Assembly: GCA_963658695.1 (NCBI GenBank)
Contig: CAVKRN010000077.1
Location: forward strand, 1-8,716
DNA from: CAG-791 sp963658695
Lineage (GTDB): Bacteria; Bacillota; Clostridia; Lachnospirales; Lachnospiraceae
DNA length: 8,716 bases
Direction of reading: 5' to 3'
The notes under the pieces were generated by a model. The model was not told where the DNA came from, made no database searches, and worked only from the letters and a program-made list of their open reading frames with translations. Positions 1 through 7,771 of this stretch are shown one piece after another. The position numbers were made by a program, and so were the translations under genes. How positions within the stretch are numbered: the stretch's first letter is position 1; every line of letters begins with the position of its first letter.

Positions 1-150
1 ACGGCCACTCGGAAAAACGTGCTCCATCCTCGGACCTAGCGGTGCTAAGCTCGCACAGGACGCTCGCAAGCACCGAGGCCTCGCAAGGCCCCTGATCTGG
101 ACATTCTCCGCCACCCTGTCGACTGGCAACTGGTCGCTGGCAAGCAACAA
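1..150. repeat. GC-rich dyad-rich intergenic element (candidate dispersed repeat or structured RNA), left end outside the window
   Basis: I see no convincing gene here. The stretch is unusually rich in short symmetries: CGGTGCT at 40-46 pairs with AGCACCG at 69-75, CCTCGG at 28-33 pairs with CCGAGG at 73-78, and GGCCT at 77-81 pairs with AGGCC at 86-90 around a four-base loop. GCTCGCA is repeated directly at 49-55 and 62-68, and CTGGCAA at 123-129 and 137-143. On the minus strand two of the three frames are open to the window edge (codons starting at 147 and at 154), but neither has a good ribosome binding site. From memory only, very similar sequence and its spurious short translations occur repeatedly in gut Lachnospiraceae genomes, which would fit a dispersed non-coding element. 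The right boundary is judged from where the base composition drops, just before the promoter at 156. Confidence 0.4.
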
Positions 151-155
151 ACATC

Positions 156-184
156 TTGACGGACGAAGGAGAATCCGATAAATT
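156..184 (+). promoter_or_regulatory. Probable sigma-A promoter of the substrate-binding protein gene
   Basis: TTGACG at 156-161 matches the -35 consensus in five of six positions. With a 17-base spacer it is followed by TAAATT at 179-184, which matches the -10 consensus in four of six. Transcription would start near 191, leaving a leader of roughly 30 bases before the ATG at 220. It lies just to the right of the dyad-rich element, so that element is probably not in this transcript. Confidence 0.5.
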
Positions 185-219
185 CATACAAAATCGGTAT
201 GAAAACAAGGAGGAGCGTT

Positions 220-1137
220 ATGAAGAAAAGAGCACTGATCGCCATTACCGCGGCGGCATTTGTGATGACGTCGATGGCAGGCTGTGGCAGCACATCGGAT
301 ACAACAGCACAGACATCCTCTGCGGAAGAGAGCACCGCTGCAGCAGCGAATGCCGAAGAGGCACAGGAGGCATCTACGGAAGAACTGGAAGAGATCGATG
401 CTGCCATGAGCTATACGGATGCGGATGGCCTTTTGAAGGATGTGTTGGAGAAGGGAAAGCTGGTCGCCGGCATGGAAGGAGACTGGGCACCCTGGTCGTA
501 TCATGACACAGAGTCGGATGAAGTCATTGGCTTTGATGCGGATACGGCAAGAGCCATCGGCGAGAAGCTGGGCGTTGAGGTAGAGATCGTAGAAGCTCCC
601 TGGGAGTCGCTGTTTGCAGGACTGGATGACGGCCGGTATGACATCGTGGTCAACGGTGTAGAGATTACGGACGAGCGCTCGGAAAAATACGATTTCTCGG
701 AGCCCTACGCATACATTCATACGGCGCTTGTAGTCCGCGGTGATAATGAGGACATCAAGAGCTTTGATGATCTGAAGGGGAAGAAGACGGTGAACTCCAT
801 CGGTTCTACGTACATGGAACTGGCAGAGAGCTACGGCGCCAGCGCAGCCGGCGTATCGACGCTGAACGATACCATTCAGAACGTCATTGACGGACGTGCG
901 GATGCCACTCTGAATGCGGACGTATCCATTTACGATTATCTCAACCAGCAGCCGGATGCCAACATCAAGATCGTTGCCACCACCGAAGAAGCAAGCCATG
1001 TAGCCATTCCGATCCGTAAGGGAGAGGAGACCGCTTCCTTTGAAGAGGCAGTGAATGCGGCCATTCAGGAGCTGAAAGAGGATGGAACGCTGGCAGCGCT
1101 GTCGGAGAAATACTTTGGATCGGATGTGACTAAGTAA
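220..1137 (+). CDS. Lipoprotein substrate-binding protein of an ABC importer, polar amino-acid/cystine type
   Basis: A 305-residue extracytoplasmic solute-binding protein that should deliver a small polar substrate, most likely an amino acid, to a membrane permease. The N terminus is a lipoprotein signal peptide: KKR at 2-4, a hydrophobic core, then Met-Ala-Gly-Cys at 19-22, with Cys22 as the lipidated residue. A Ser/Ala/Glu-rich acidic linker follows to about residue 60. The bacterial periplasmic-binding fold of the amino-acid type occupies about 66-305. Family landmarks are the aromatic patch GDWAPWSY at 87-94, ITDER at 149-153 (Arg153 is the expected ligand carboxylate contact), DFSEPY at 158-163, and Asp234 in the second lobe. 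I chose ATG 220 over the in-frame ATG 199 because AAGGAGG at 207-213 sits six bases upstream of 220 and overlaps the extra codons of the longer version. No permease or ATPase gene adjoins it, and a strong terminator follows, so it appears monocistronic. Substrate specificity cannot be read from the sequence. Confidence 0.9.
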   Translation: MKKRALIAITAAAFVMTSMAGCGSTSDTTAQTSSAEESTAAAANAEEAQEASTEELEEIDAAMSYTDADGLLKDVLEKGKLVAGMEGDWAPWSYHDTESDEVIGFDADTARAIGEKLGVEVEIVEAPWESLFAGLDDGRYDIVVNGVEITDERSEKYDFSEPYAYIHTALVVRGDNEDIKSFDDLKGKKTVNSIGSTYMELAESYGASAAGVSTLNDTIQNVIDGRADATLNADVSIYDYLNQQPDANIKIVATTEEASHVAIPIRKGEETASFEEAVNAAIQELKEDGTLAALSEKYFGSDVTK

Positions 1138-1250
1138 GCGTTGGGGGAACCGTTCACCCGCCGCTGGCGGCTGTCAGTACAGTAACGATCGGAGAGCTTC
1201 GGTAGGAACTGTGTCTGGGCAGAGCGTGTATTGGAATCGATAGTAAGAAG

Positions 1251-1289
1251 AGGAGTGGATGCAGCATTTGCTGCATCCACTCCTTTTTT
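1251..1289 (+). terminator. Strong intrinsic terminator after the substrate-binding protein gene
   Basis: A perfect 15-bp stem (1251-1265 with 1270-1284) closes a four-base ATTT loop and is followed by an uninterrupted T run (1284-1289). The hairpin lies 113 bases after the stop codon. The stretch between holds only a small CCGCC/GGCGG hairpin (1158-1170) and no gene that I can support. The structure separates this gene from the downstream exporter operon. Confidence 0.93.
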
Positions 1290-1325
1290 ACACTTTTTTC
1301 ATACACATTCTCCTAACTTCCGTCC

Positions 1326-1354
1326 TTTTCCGGGGGCACCTGCTGCGATATAAT
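1326..1354 (+). promoter_or_regulatory. Probable promoter of the ABC exporter operon
   Basis: A perfect TATAAT lies at 1349-1354, 33 bases before the start codon at 1388. The -35 region is poor: TTTTCC at 1326-1331, 17 bases upstream, matches in only three positions, so the promoter may be weak or activator-dependent. The start codon itself is served by GAGGTGA at 1377-1383. The position directly downstream of a strong terminator supports a fresh transcription start. Confidence 0.45.
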
Positions 1355-1387
1355 GGCGTAATTACTGTCTGGAGATGAGGTGACTTT

Positions 1388-3229
1388 ATGCATGAAATCA
1401 AGCTTCTGGCGGGACAGATCCGCCAGTACAAACGATCCACCCTGTTAACACCGCTTGTCACGCTCCTTGAGGTTTTGATGGAGATTCTGATTCCCTTCGT
1501 CACAGCCTCATTGATTGATAAGGGCGTGCAGGCCGGCAACATGGAGGAGATTATTCACTACGGCCTTATTATGCTGATCATGGCCTTTGCCAGTTTGCTG
1601 TTCGGCATTCTCGGCGGAACCTTTGCGGCGGATGCATCCTCCGGATTTGCGGCCAATCTGCGGGATGCCATGTACGTGCGGATACAGTCCTATTCCTTTT
1701 CCAATATTGACAAGTATTCGACAGCCGGTCTTGTTACCCGTATGACCACGGATGTGACCAACCTGCAGAATGCGTTCATGATGATCATCCGCATTGCGGT
1801 ACGGGCACCGCTTATGATGATTGTCGCTCTGGTCATGTGCGTTGTCATCAGTCCGGAGATCAGCCTGATCTTTCTGGTTGCACTGGTCGTTTTGGGGCTG
1901 TTTTTGTTCGTGCTGATCGGCAAAGCGGCCGGTGCCTTTCGTGCCACCTTCCGCAAATACGATGACCTCAATGCCAGCGTGCAGGAGAATGTCTCTGCCA
2001 TCCGCGTGGTGAAGGCCTTTGTGCGGGAGGATTACGAAAAGACAAAGTTCAACAAGGCCGTAGAAGAGCTCTACCGGCTCTTCATTCGTGCGGAGAAGCT
2101 GGTGGTGATGAACTTCCCGGTCATGACGCTGATTGTGGATGCCTGCGTCATCGGTGTGTCCTGGTTCGGCGCGCATCTTATTGTGGGAGGCTCCATGACA
2201 ACCGGAGAGCTGACCAGCCTGTTCAGCTACATCATGATGGTGCTGTTCAGTCTTATGATGCTGTCGGTGATCTTTGTCATGATTACCATGTCCGCGGCAA
2301 GTGCCCACCGCATCTGTGAGGTTCTGGAGGAAACGCCGGACATCACTAACCCGGAGCACCCCGTAATGGAGGTCCCGGACGGGAGCATCACAATGGAGGA
2401 TGTGGACTTTGCCTACAATCGCCGGGAAGTCAGCTACGATGCCAACGGCAATGAGGTGATTACGGTTCACGATGTGACGGCAGAGAACACAAGCCGCGAA
2501 AGCCGGACACTCCATCACATCAATTTGGAGATTCATGCCGGAGAGACCATCGGTATCATCGGCGGAACCGGGTGCGGCAAATCCACGCTGGTCAGCCTGA
2601 TTTCCCGTCTGTATGACGTGACCTGCGGACGCGTTCTGGTGGGCGGAATCGATGTGCGAAATTATGACCTGGAGGTGCTGCGCAACAGCGTTTCGGTGGT
2701 ACTGCAGAACAACAATCTTTTCTCCGGCACCATTATGGATAACCTGAAATGGGGAAATCCGGAGGCGACGCTGGAGGATTGCAAGGAGGCCTGCCGCCTG
2801 GCCTGTGTGGACGATTATATTGAACGGAAGCCGGACGGATACTATTCGGAAATCACACAGGGAGGAACCAATGTCTCCGGCGGTCAGAAGCAGCGCCTTT
2901 GCATCGCAAGAGCGCTCATGAAGAAGCCGAAGATCCTGATTCTGGATGACTCGACCAGTGCCTGCGATACGGCAACCGATGCTAAAATCCGTGCAGCCTT
3001 TGCACAGAAAATTCCGGGAACCACGAAGCTGATCATCGCGCAGCGCGTGGCATCGGTGCAGGATGCCGATCGGATTCTGGTGCTGGAGGAGGGAACCATT
3101 GGCGGCTTTGGTACCCACGAGGAGCTTCTGGCGTCCAATGAGATTTACCGGGAAATTTATGAATCGCAGACAAAGGGCGGCGGCGATTTTGATGAGCCGC
3201 AAGCGGAGGATACCGTATGCCGGGAATGA
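1388..3229 (+). CDS. Heterodimeric ABC exporter, subunit with the degenerate ATP site (TM287/BmrC-like)
   Basis: A 613-residue half-transporter: a six-helix exporter membrane domain (about 1-310) fused to a nucleotide-binding domain (about 330-595). Hydrophobic segments lie near 19-40, 57-80, 134-157, 158-180, 240-265 and 275-300. The nucleotide domain has an A-loop Tyr343, Walker A GGTGCGKST at 392-400, signature VSGGQ at 496-500 and Walker B ILILD ending at Asp520. Two catalytic residues are altered: Asp521 replaces the usual Glu, and Gln552 replaces the switch His (IIAQR). This is the pattern of the non-hydrolysing protomer in heterodimeric exporters such as TM287/288 and BmrCD. About 24 extra residues lie between the A-loop and Walker A (49 residues, against about 25 in typical exporters). 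Its stop codon overlaps the next gene by 13 bases, so the two are probably translationally coupled. The pair probably exports a drug, lipid or peptide; the substrate is not evident. Confidence 0.93.
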   Translation: MHEIKLLAGQIRQYKRSTLLTPLVTLLEVLMEILIPFVTASLIDKGVQAGNMEEIIHYGLIMLIMAFASLLFGILGGTFAADASSGFAANLRDAMYVRIQSYSFSNIDKYSTAGLVTRMTTDVTNLQNAFMMIIRIAVRAPLMMIVALVMCVVISPEISLIFLVALVVLGLFLFVLIGKAAGAFRATFRKYDDLNASVQENVSAIRVVKAFVREDYEKTKFNKAVEELYRLFIRAEKLVVMNFPVMTLIVDACVIGVSWFGAHLIVGGSMTTGELTSLFSYIMMVLFSLMMLSVIFVMITMSAASAHRICEVLEETPDITNPEHPVMEVPDGSITMEDVDFAYNRREVSYDANGNEVITVHDVTAENTSRESRTLHHINLEIHAGETIGIIGGTGCGKSTLVSLISRLYDVTCGRVLVGGIDVRNYDLEVLRNSVSVVLQNNNLFSGTIMDNLKWGNPEATLEDCKEACRLACVDDYIERKPDGYYSEITQGGTNVSGGQKQRLCIARALMKKPKILILDDSTSACDTATDAKIRAAFAQKIPGTTKLIIAQRVASVQDADRILVLEEGTIGGFGTHEELLASNEIYREIYESQTKGGGDFDEPQAEDTVCRE

Positions 3230-5118
3230 GAAATGTTGGAAAACCGCGTCCGAAGGTGCAGAACCCCGGCGCATTGTTTATGCGGCTGATGAAGCTGATG
3301 CTGAAGAATTATCTGGGGTCCTTCATCGTGGTCATTGCCTGCATTCTGGTGGCGGCCTGGGCAACGCTGCAGGGAACCTTGTTCCAGAAGACGCTGATTG
3401 ACAGCTTCATTCTGCCGATGCTGGCGAATAAGAGCACGGATTTTACACCGCTTGGCATGGCACTTTTGAAACTGGCAGGAATCTATGCTGTTGGCATTGT
3501 GGCCTCCTACACGTATCAGCGGATTATGATCGGGGTGTCACAGGGGACACTGCGGGATCTGCGAAAGGATCTGTTCGCGCATATGGAGTCCCTGCCGATC
3601 CGTTATTTTGACCAAAATGCGCATGGCGACATCATGTCGGTGTATACCAATGACATTGATACGCTGCGCCAGCTCATCAGTCAGAGCATTCCGCAGACAG
3701 TGAATTCGCTGGTGACACTGGTGATCACCTTTGTCTCCATGCTGGTGCTGTCCTGGCAGCTGACCATCATCAGTGTACTGATGGTTGCCCTTACGCTGTT
3801 CGTGTCCGGGAAGCTGGCCGGAAAGTCCGGCACCTATTTTTCCAAGCAGCAGAAGGCCCTTGGTAAGGAGAACGGATTTATTGAAGAAATGATGAATGGA
3901 CAGAAGGTGGTGAAGGTGTTCTGTCACGAGGAGAAGGCTATTGCGGATTTCCGCGTGCTCAATGAGAGCCTTCGCGATAGTGCCAACCTGGCGAACCGCT
4001 ATGCATCGATCATGATGCCGGTCAACGGGAACCTTGGCAACATCAGCTACGTGCTCTGCGCGGTAACGGGGGCGTCCCTGGCGCTTTCCGGAGCAGGCAC
4101 GATCACACTGGGTACGCTGGTGTCCTACCTTACTCTGAATAAGAACTTTTCCCAGCCCATCACGCAGATTGCCCAGCAGATGAATTCCATCATTATGGCA
4201 TTGGCCGGTGCAGAGCGTGTGTTTAAAATGATGGATGAGGCGCCGGAAACGGATGAGGGCTATGTAGAGCTCGTCCGCGCCAGGGAGAATCCGGATGGAA
4301 CACTTAAGGAGTGCAAGGAGCGCACCGGTATCTGGGCCTGGAAGCATTACCACAAGGCAGATGGCACCACCACCTATGTGCGTCAGCGCGGCAAGGTGAC
4401 CATGGAGAATGTGGACTTTGGGTATGATCCGGACAAGCCGGTACTCCATGAAATCAACCTGTTCGCTAAGCCCGGTCAGAAAATTGCCTTCGTCGGCTCC
4501 ACCGGCGCCGGCAAAACCACCATCACGAATCTGATCAACCGGTTTTACGACATTCAAGGCGGGAAGATCCGCTACGATGATATCAACATTGACAAGATCA
4601 AAAAGGCAGACCTTCGCCATTCTCTTGGCATGGTGCTGCAGGATACTCATCTGTTCACCGGATCGGTCATGGACAACATCCGGTACGGGCGGCTGGATGC
4701 GTCGGATGAGGAGTGCATCCGGGCGGCCAGACTCGCCAATGCCGATGGATTTATCCGAAGGCTTCCGGATGGCTATGACACGATTTTGCGCAACGACGGC
4801 GCGAATCTCTCACAGGGACAGCGCCAGCTTCTGGCCATTGCAAGAGCAGCGGTGGCGGATCCGCCGGCACTGATTCTGGACGAAGCGACCTCTTCCATCG
4901 ATACCAGAACCGAGAGCCTTGTGCAGCAGGGAATGGATGCGCTGATGAAGGGGAGAACTACCTTTGTTATTGCTCATCGACTCTCGACAGTCCGTAACAG
5001 TGACTGCATTATGGTACTGGAGCAGGGACGGATCATCGAGCGCGGCACCCATGAGCAGCTGATCGAGCAGAAGGGCCGGTATTATCAGCTGTATACGGGG
5101 AACCAGATCGGAGCGTGA
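3217..5118 (+). CDS. Heterodimeric ABC exporter, subunit with the competent ATP site (TM288/BmrD-like)
   Basis: A 633-residue half-transporter and partner of the preceding subunit. The membrane domain covers about 1-330, with the first helices near 28-48 and 77-100. The nucleotide-binding domain has A-loop Tyr403, Walker A GSTGAGKTT at 427-435, Walker B LILDE ending in catalytic Glu556, and switch His587 (IAHRLS). All residues for hydrolysis are present. Its signature is LSQGQ (531-535), with Gln at the second Gly of LSGGQ, so the ATP site it completes on the partner is degenerate on both faces. An insertion of about 30 residues, rich in charged and aromatic residues (including GIWAWKHYHK), lies between the membrane domain and the A-loop, around 345-395. 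ATG 3217 is chosen because GGAGG at 3205-3209 is seven bases upstream; ATG 3226, which overlaps the previous stop as ATGA, is a less likely alternative. No terminator is visible before the next gene. Confidence 0.93.
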   Translation: MPGMRNVGKPRPKVQNPGALFMRLMKLMLKNYLGSFIVVIACILVAAWATLQGTLFQKTLIDSFILPMLANKSTDFTPLGMALLKLAGIYAVGIVASYTYQRIMIGVSQGTLRDLRKDLFAHMESLPIRYFDQNAHGDIMSVYTNDIDTLRQLISQSIPQTVNSLVTLVITFVSMLVLSWQLTIISVLMVALTLFVSGKLAGKSGTYFSKQQKALGKENGFIEEMMNGQKVVKVFCHEEKAIADFRVLNESLRDSANLANRYASIMMPVNGNLGNISYVLCAVTGASLALSGAGTITLGTLVSYLTLNKNFSQPITQIAQQMNSIIMALAGAERVFKMMDEAPETDEGYVELVRARENPDGTLKECKERTGIWAWKHYHKADGTTTYVRQRGKVTMENVDFGYDPDKPVLHEINLFAKPGQKIAFVGSTGAGKTTITNLINRFYDIQGGKIRYDDINIDKIKKADLRHSLGMVLQDTHLFTGSVMDNIRYGRLDASDEECIRAARLANADGFIRRLPDGYDTILRNDGANLSQGQRQLLAIARAAVADPPALILDEATSSIDTRTESLVQQGMDALMKGRTTFVIAHRLSTVRNSDCIMVLEQGRIIERGTHEQLIEQKGRYYQLYTGNQIGA

Positions 5119-5176
5119 TTTGCGCGTTGCCGGCTGGTTACGAATATAGAATATATGAGAAAAACAGGAGAATACT

Positions 5177-7702
5177 ATGGCACTTGATATTGCACAGCAG
5201 CTTGTGAAGGAAATGGCAGAAATGCCCAATCATGACGGGAGCAAGGTGCGACGCGGTCAGATTGAAGCTGCGATCGGACTGATTGATGAGGGGAATACGA
5301 TTCCTTTCATTGCGCGTTACCGCAAGGAGGTGACCGGTTCCCTGGATGATGAGCACCTTCGTTTTCTGGGAGAGCGTCTTACTGCACTGCGCAATCTGGA
5401 GGACCGCAAGGCGCAGGTCCTGGCGGCGATTCAGGAGCAGGGCGCGCTAACCCCGGAGCTGACAGCGAAGGTGGAAGCGGCCATGACGCTGGTTGCGGTG
5501 GAGGATCTGTACCGGCCGTACAAGCAAAAAAAGAGAACCAGAGCCGGCATTGCCAAGGAGAAGGGACTGGAGCCGTTGGCGGATGCCATCATGGCACAGA
5601 CCATTCAGAAAGATCTTCTGGAGGAGGCGGCTGCTTATGTCGATCCTTCTGCACAGGATCCGGAGAACAAGGATGCAAAGGGAGCCAAAACACCGGAGGA
5701 AGCGCTGCAGGGTGCGCTGGATATCATCGCCGAGCGGATTTCGGACGATGCAGAGCTTCGGACCTGGATCCGGGATATCACCTGGAAAAACGGACTTCTA
5801 AACGTGACGCAGAAGAAGGAAGCGGCGGCGAAGAAGGCAGCAAAGGAAGCAGCAGACGGCGAAAAGGCAAGCACTGCAAGGAGTACGCGGCCCGGTGGTA
5901 CGGCAGCGATCCACGGGACCAAGGAAGACCGGCGCGCTGTGTATGAAATGTACTTTGACTTCGAGGAAAAGGTTTGTGAGCTGCCGGGACACCGGGTGCT
6001 CGCCATCAACCGCGGTGAGAAGGAAAACTATCTGACTGTAAAACTTATGGCGCCGCAGGAGGAGATCGTGGCGCACATTGTGCGCTGGCTTTGCCATGAG
6101 GAGGAGCCAAAGGCGGCCCCGGCGCCGGCAGGCAAGAAGAACGCCGGCAAGGCCGCAAGGCGGGAAGAGGGCGGACTTCGCAATGTGAGCCTGTTCGGCA
6201 GCAGCGTGACCATCGACTTCGGCGCAGCTAAGAGCGCTCCTGCAAAGAAAAACGAAAAAACGCCGCCGAGCCGTTCATCGGTTCAGACGACAGGAAAGAG
6301 TAAGAGAAATCCGTTCACGACGCCGGCTCTGGAGGATGCAGCAAAGGATGCGTATGTGCGTCTGATCGCACCTGCCATTGAGCGAGAGATCCGAAACCGC
6401 CTCACGGAGGAGGCGGAGGACGGAGCCATTCAGGTGTTCCGTAAGAATCTGGAGCAGCTCCTGATGCAGCCGCCCATCAGCGGAAAGGTTGTCCTTGGCT
6501 GGGATCCGGCGTTCCGTACAGGATGCAAGATTGCGGTGGTGGATCCGACCGGAAAGGTGCTGGATACGACCGTGGTATACCCGACAGCGCCGCAGAACAA
6601 GGTGGCAGAGGCAAAAGCGGTGATCAAAAAACTGATTGCCAAGGACCATGTGACACTGATCAGTCTTGGCAACGGGACGGCCAGCCGGGAGTCGGAGCAG
6701 ATCATTGCCGAGATGATTCACGAATTGGCAAAGGAGAATCCGAATGCAGCGCCGGTGCAGTACATTGTGGTCAATGAGGCCGGAGCCTCCGTGTACAGCG
6801 CCAGCAAGCTGGCAACGGAGGAATTTCCGAATTTTGACGTAGGACAGCGCTCGGCAACGTCTATGGCGCGGCGCCTCCAGGATCCTTTGGCGGAGCTCGT
6901 GAAGATTGATCCCAAGGCAGTCGGCGTGGGACAGTACCAGCACGATATGAATCAGAAGAAGCTCGGAGAAGCCCTTGGCGGCGTGGTGGAGGACTGCGTG
7001 AACCATGTCGGTGTGGATCTGAATACGGCATCCTTCTCCCTTCTGTCCTATGTGTCCGGAATTTCGGATACGCTGGCCAAAAATATTGTGGCCTACCGGG
7101 AAGCCAATGGCCGGTTTCAGAGTCGACGCGAGCTTTTGAAGGTGTCCAAGCTCGGACCCAAGGCCTTTGAGCAGTGCGCCGGGTTCCTGCGCATTCGTGA
7201 CGGGAAGGAGCCGCTGGATGCAACGGCAGTACATCCGGAAAATTACGATGCAGTAGAAAAGCTGTTAAAGAGTCTGGAGCTTCCGGATACGACAGAGGGC
7301 TTCCGTGAGGTGAAAAGGCGTGTGCCGAAGACTGAGCTGGAGAAGACCGCAAGGGAGCTTGGCATCGGTGAAATTACGCTGTCCGATATCTTAGATGAAC
7401 TGGAAAAGCCCGCAAGAGATCCAAGAGCAGAGATGCCGGCGCCGATTCTGCGCTCGGATGTGCTGACAATGGAGGATCTGACACCGGGAATGAAGCTCAA
7501 GGGAACGGTGCGCAACATTGTGGATTTTGGTGCGTTCGTGGACATCGGCGTGCACCAGGACGGTCTGGTACACATCTCCAGAATCTGCAGCCGCTATATC
7601 AAGCATCCGCTGGAGGCAGTCAGTGTGGGCGATGTGGTGGATGTAACGGTCGTAGAGGTGGATGCGGCCAGAAAGAGGATTGCACTGTCCATGGTGGATT
7701 AA
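5177..7702 (+). CDS. tex: Tex-family transcription accessory protein, S1 RNA-binding
   Basis: An 841-residue cytoplasmic nucleic-acid-binding protein of the Tex/YhgF family, linked in other bacteria to transcription and gene-expression control; its biochemical activity is not firmly settled. The order of domains is standard: an N-terminal helical region with the family sequence IPFIARYRKEVTGSLDD, a YqgF/RNase H-like core starting near 437 (GWDPAFRTGCK at 441-451), helix-hairpin-helix motifs near 616-690, and a C-terminal S1 domain at about 772-840 (DFGAFVDIG, DGLVHIS). It is longer than the usual 715-780 residues because of two Lys/Ala/Pro-rich low-complexity insertions, about 212-254 and 311-380, either side of the conserved YEMYFDFEE...HRVLAINRGEKE block. 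AGGAG at 5166-5170 lies six bases before the ATG and fixes the start. The gene follows the exporter by 58 bases. An AT-rich stretch with TAGAAT at 5147-5152 could supply a promoter of its own, but no good -35 accompanies it. Confidence 0.95.
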   Translation: MALDIAQQLVKEMAEMPNHDGSKVRRGQIEAAIGLIDEGNTIPFIARYRKEVTGSLDDEHLRFLGERLTALRNLEDRKAQVLAAIQEQGALTPELTAKVEAAMTLVAVEDLYRPYKQKKRTRAGIAKEKGLEPLADAIMAQTIQKDLLEEAAAYVDPSAQDPENKDAKGAKTPEEALQGALDIIAERISDDAELRTWIRDITWKNGLLNVTQKKEAAAKKAAKEAADGEKASTARSTRPGGTAAIHGTKEDRRAVYEMYFDFEEKVCELPGHRVLAINRGEKENYLTVKLMAPQEEIVAHIVRWLCHEEEPKAAPAPAGKKNAGKAARREEGGLRNVSLFGSSVTIDFGAAKSAPAKKNEKTPPSRSSVQTTGKSKRNPFTTPALEDAAKDAYVRLIAPAIEREIRNRLTEEAEDGAIQVFRKNLEQLLMQPPISGKVVLGWDPAFRTGCKIAVVDPTGKVLDTTVVYPTAPQNKVAEAKAVIKKLIAKDHVTLISLGNGTASRESEQIIAEMIHELAKENPNAAPVQYIVVNEAGASVYSASKLATEEFPNFDVGQRSATSMARRLQDPLAELVKIDPKAVGVGQYQHDMNQKKLGEALGGVVEDCVNHVGVDLNTASFSLLSYVSGISDTLAKNIVAYREANGRFQSRRELLKVSKLGPKAFEQCAGFLRIRDGKEPLDATAVHPENYDAVEKLLKSLELPDTTEGFREVKRRVPKTELEKTARELGIGEITLSDILDELEKPARDPRAEMPAPILRSDVLTMEDLTPGMKLKGTVRNIVDFGAFVDIGVHQDGLVHISRICSRYIKHPLEAVSVGDVVDVTVVEVDAARKRIALSMVD

Positions 7703-7717
7703 GACAGAAATGCCGGC

Positions 7718-7754
7718 TTTTTAAGGAAACGCTGATGAAGCATTCCCTTAAAAA
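7718..7754. repeat. AT-rich inverted repeat downstream of tex
   Basis: TTTTTAAGG at 7718-7726 pairs perfectly with CCTTAAAAA at 7746-7754, enclosing a 19-base loop. It begins 15 bases after the tex stop codon, directly after a GCCGGC palindrome (7712-7717). Neither strand shows a T run after the stem, so it is not a classical intrinsic terminator, though it may contribute to transcript ends in the convergent gap. Confidence 0.4.
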
Positions 7755-7771
7755 AAGGATGTATATAAGAG

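Noticed and set aside
2..154. A small minus-strand gene starting at ATG 154-152 and running past the left edge.
   Set aside because: There is no ribosome binding site, another minus frame is equally open, and the dense inverted repeats suit a non-coding element better.
199..219. The upstream in-frame ATG of the substrate-binding protein gene.
   Set aside because: Using it would place the AAGGAGG ribosome binding site inside the coding region and add seven residues before an otherwise ideal lipoprotein signal peptide.
1158..1170. A CCGCC/GGCGG mini-hairpin just after the substrate-binding protein gene.
   Set aside because: It has only five pairs, a three-base loop and no T tail, and the real terminator is the 15-bp stem at 1251-1284.
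1508..3274. A long open frame on the minus strand opposite the first exporter gene (588 codons).
   Set aside because: It lies wholly over a gene with all ABC motifs intact, its product is His/Gln-rich without any recognisable domain, and the openness is explained by the codon use of the sense gene.
6275..7234. A minus-strand open frame of 319 codons inside tex.
   Set aside because: It overlaps the conserved core of Tex and its translation shows no family motif, so I treat it as a shadow of the sense frame.
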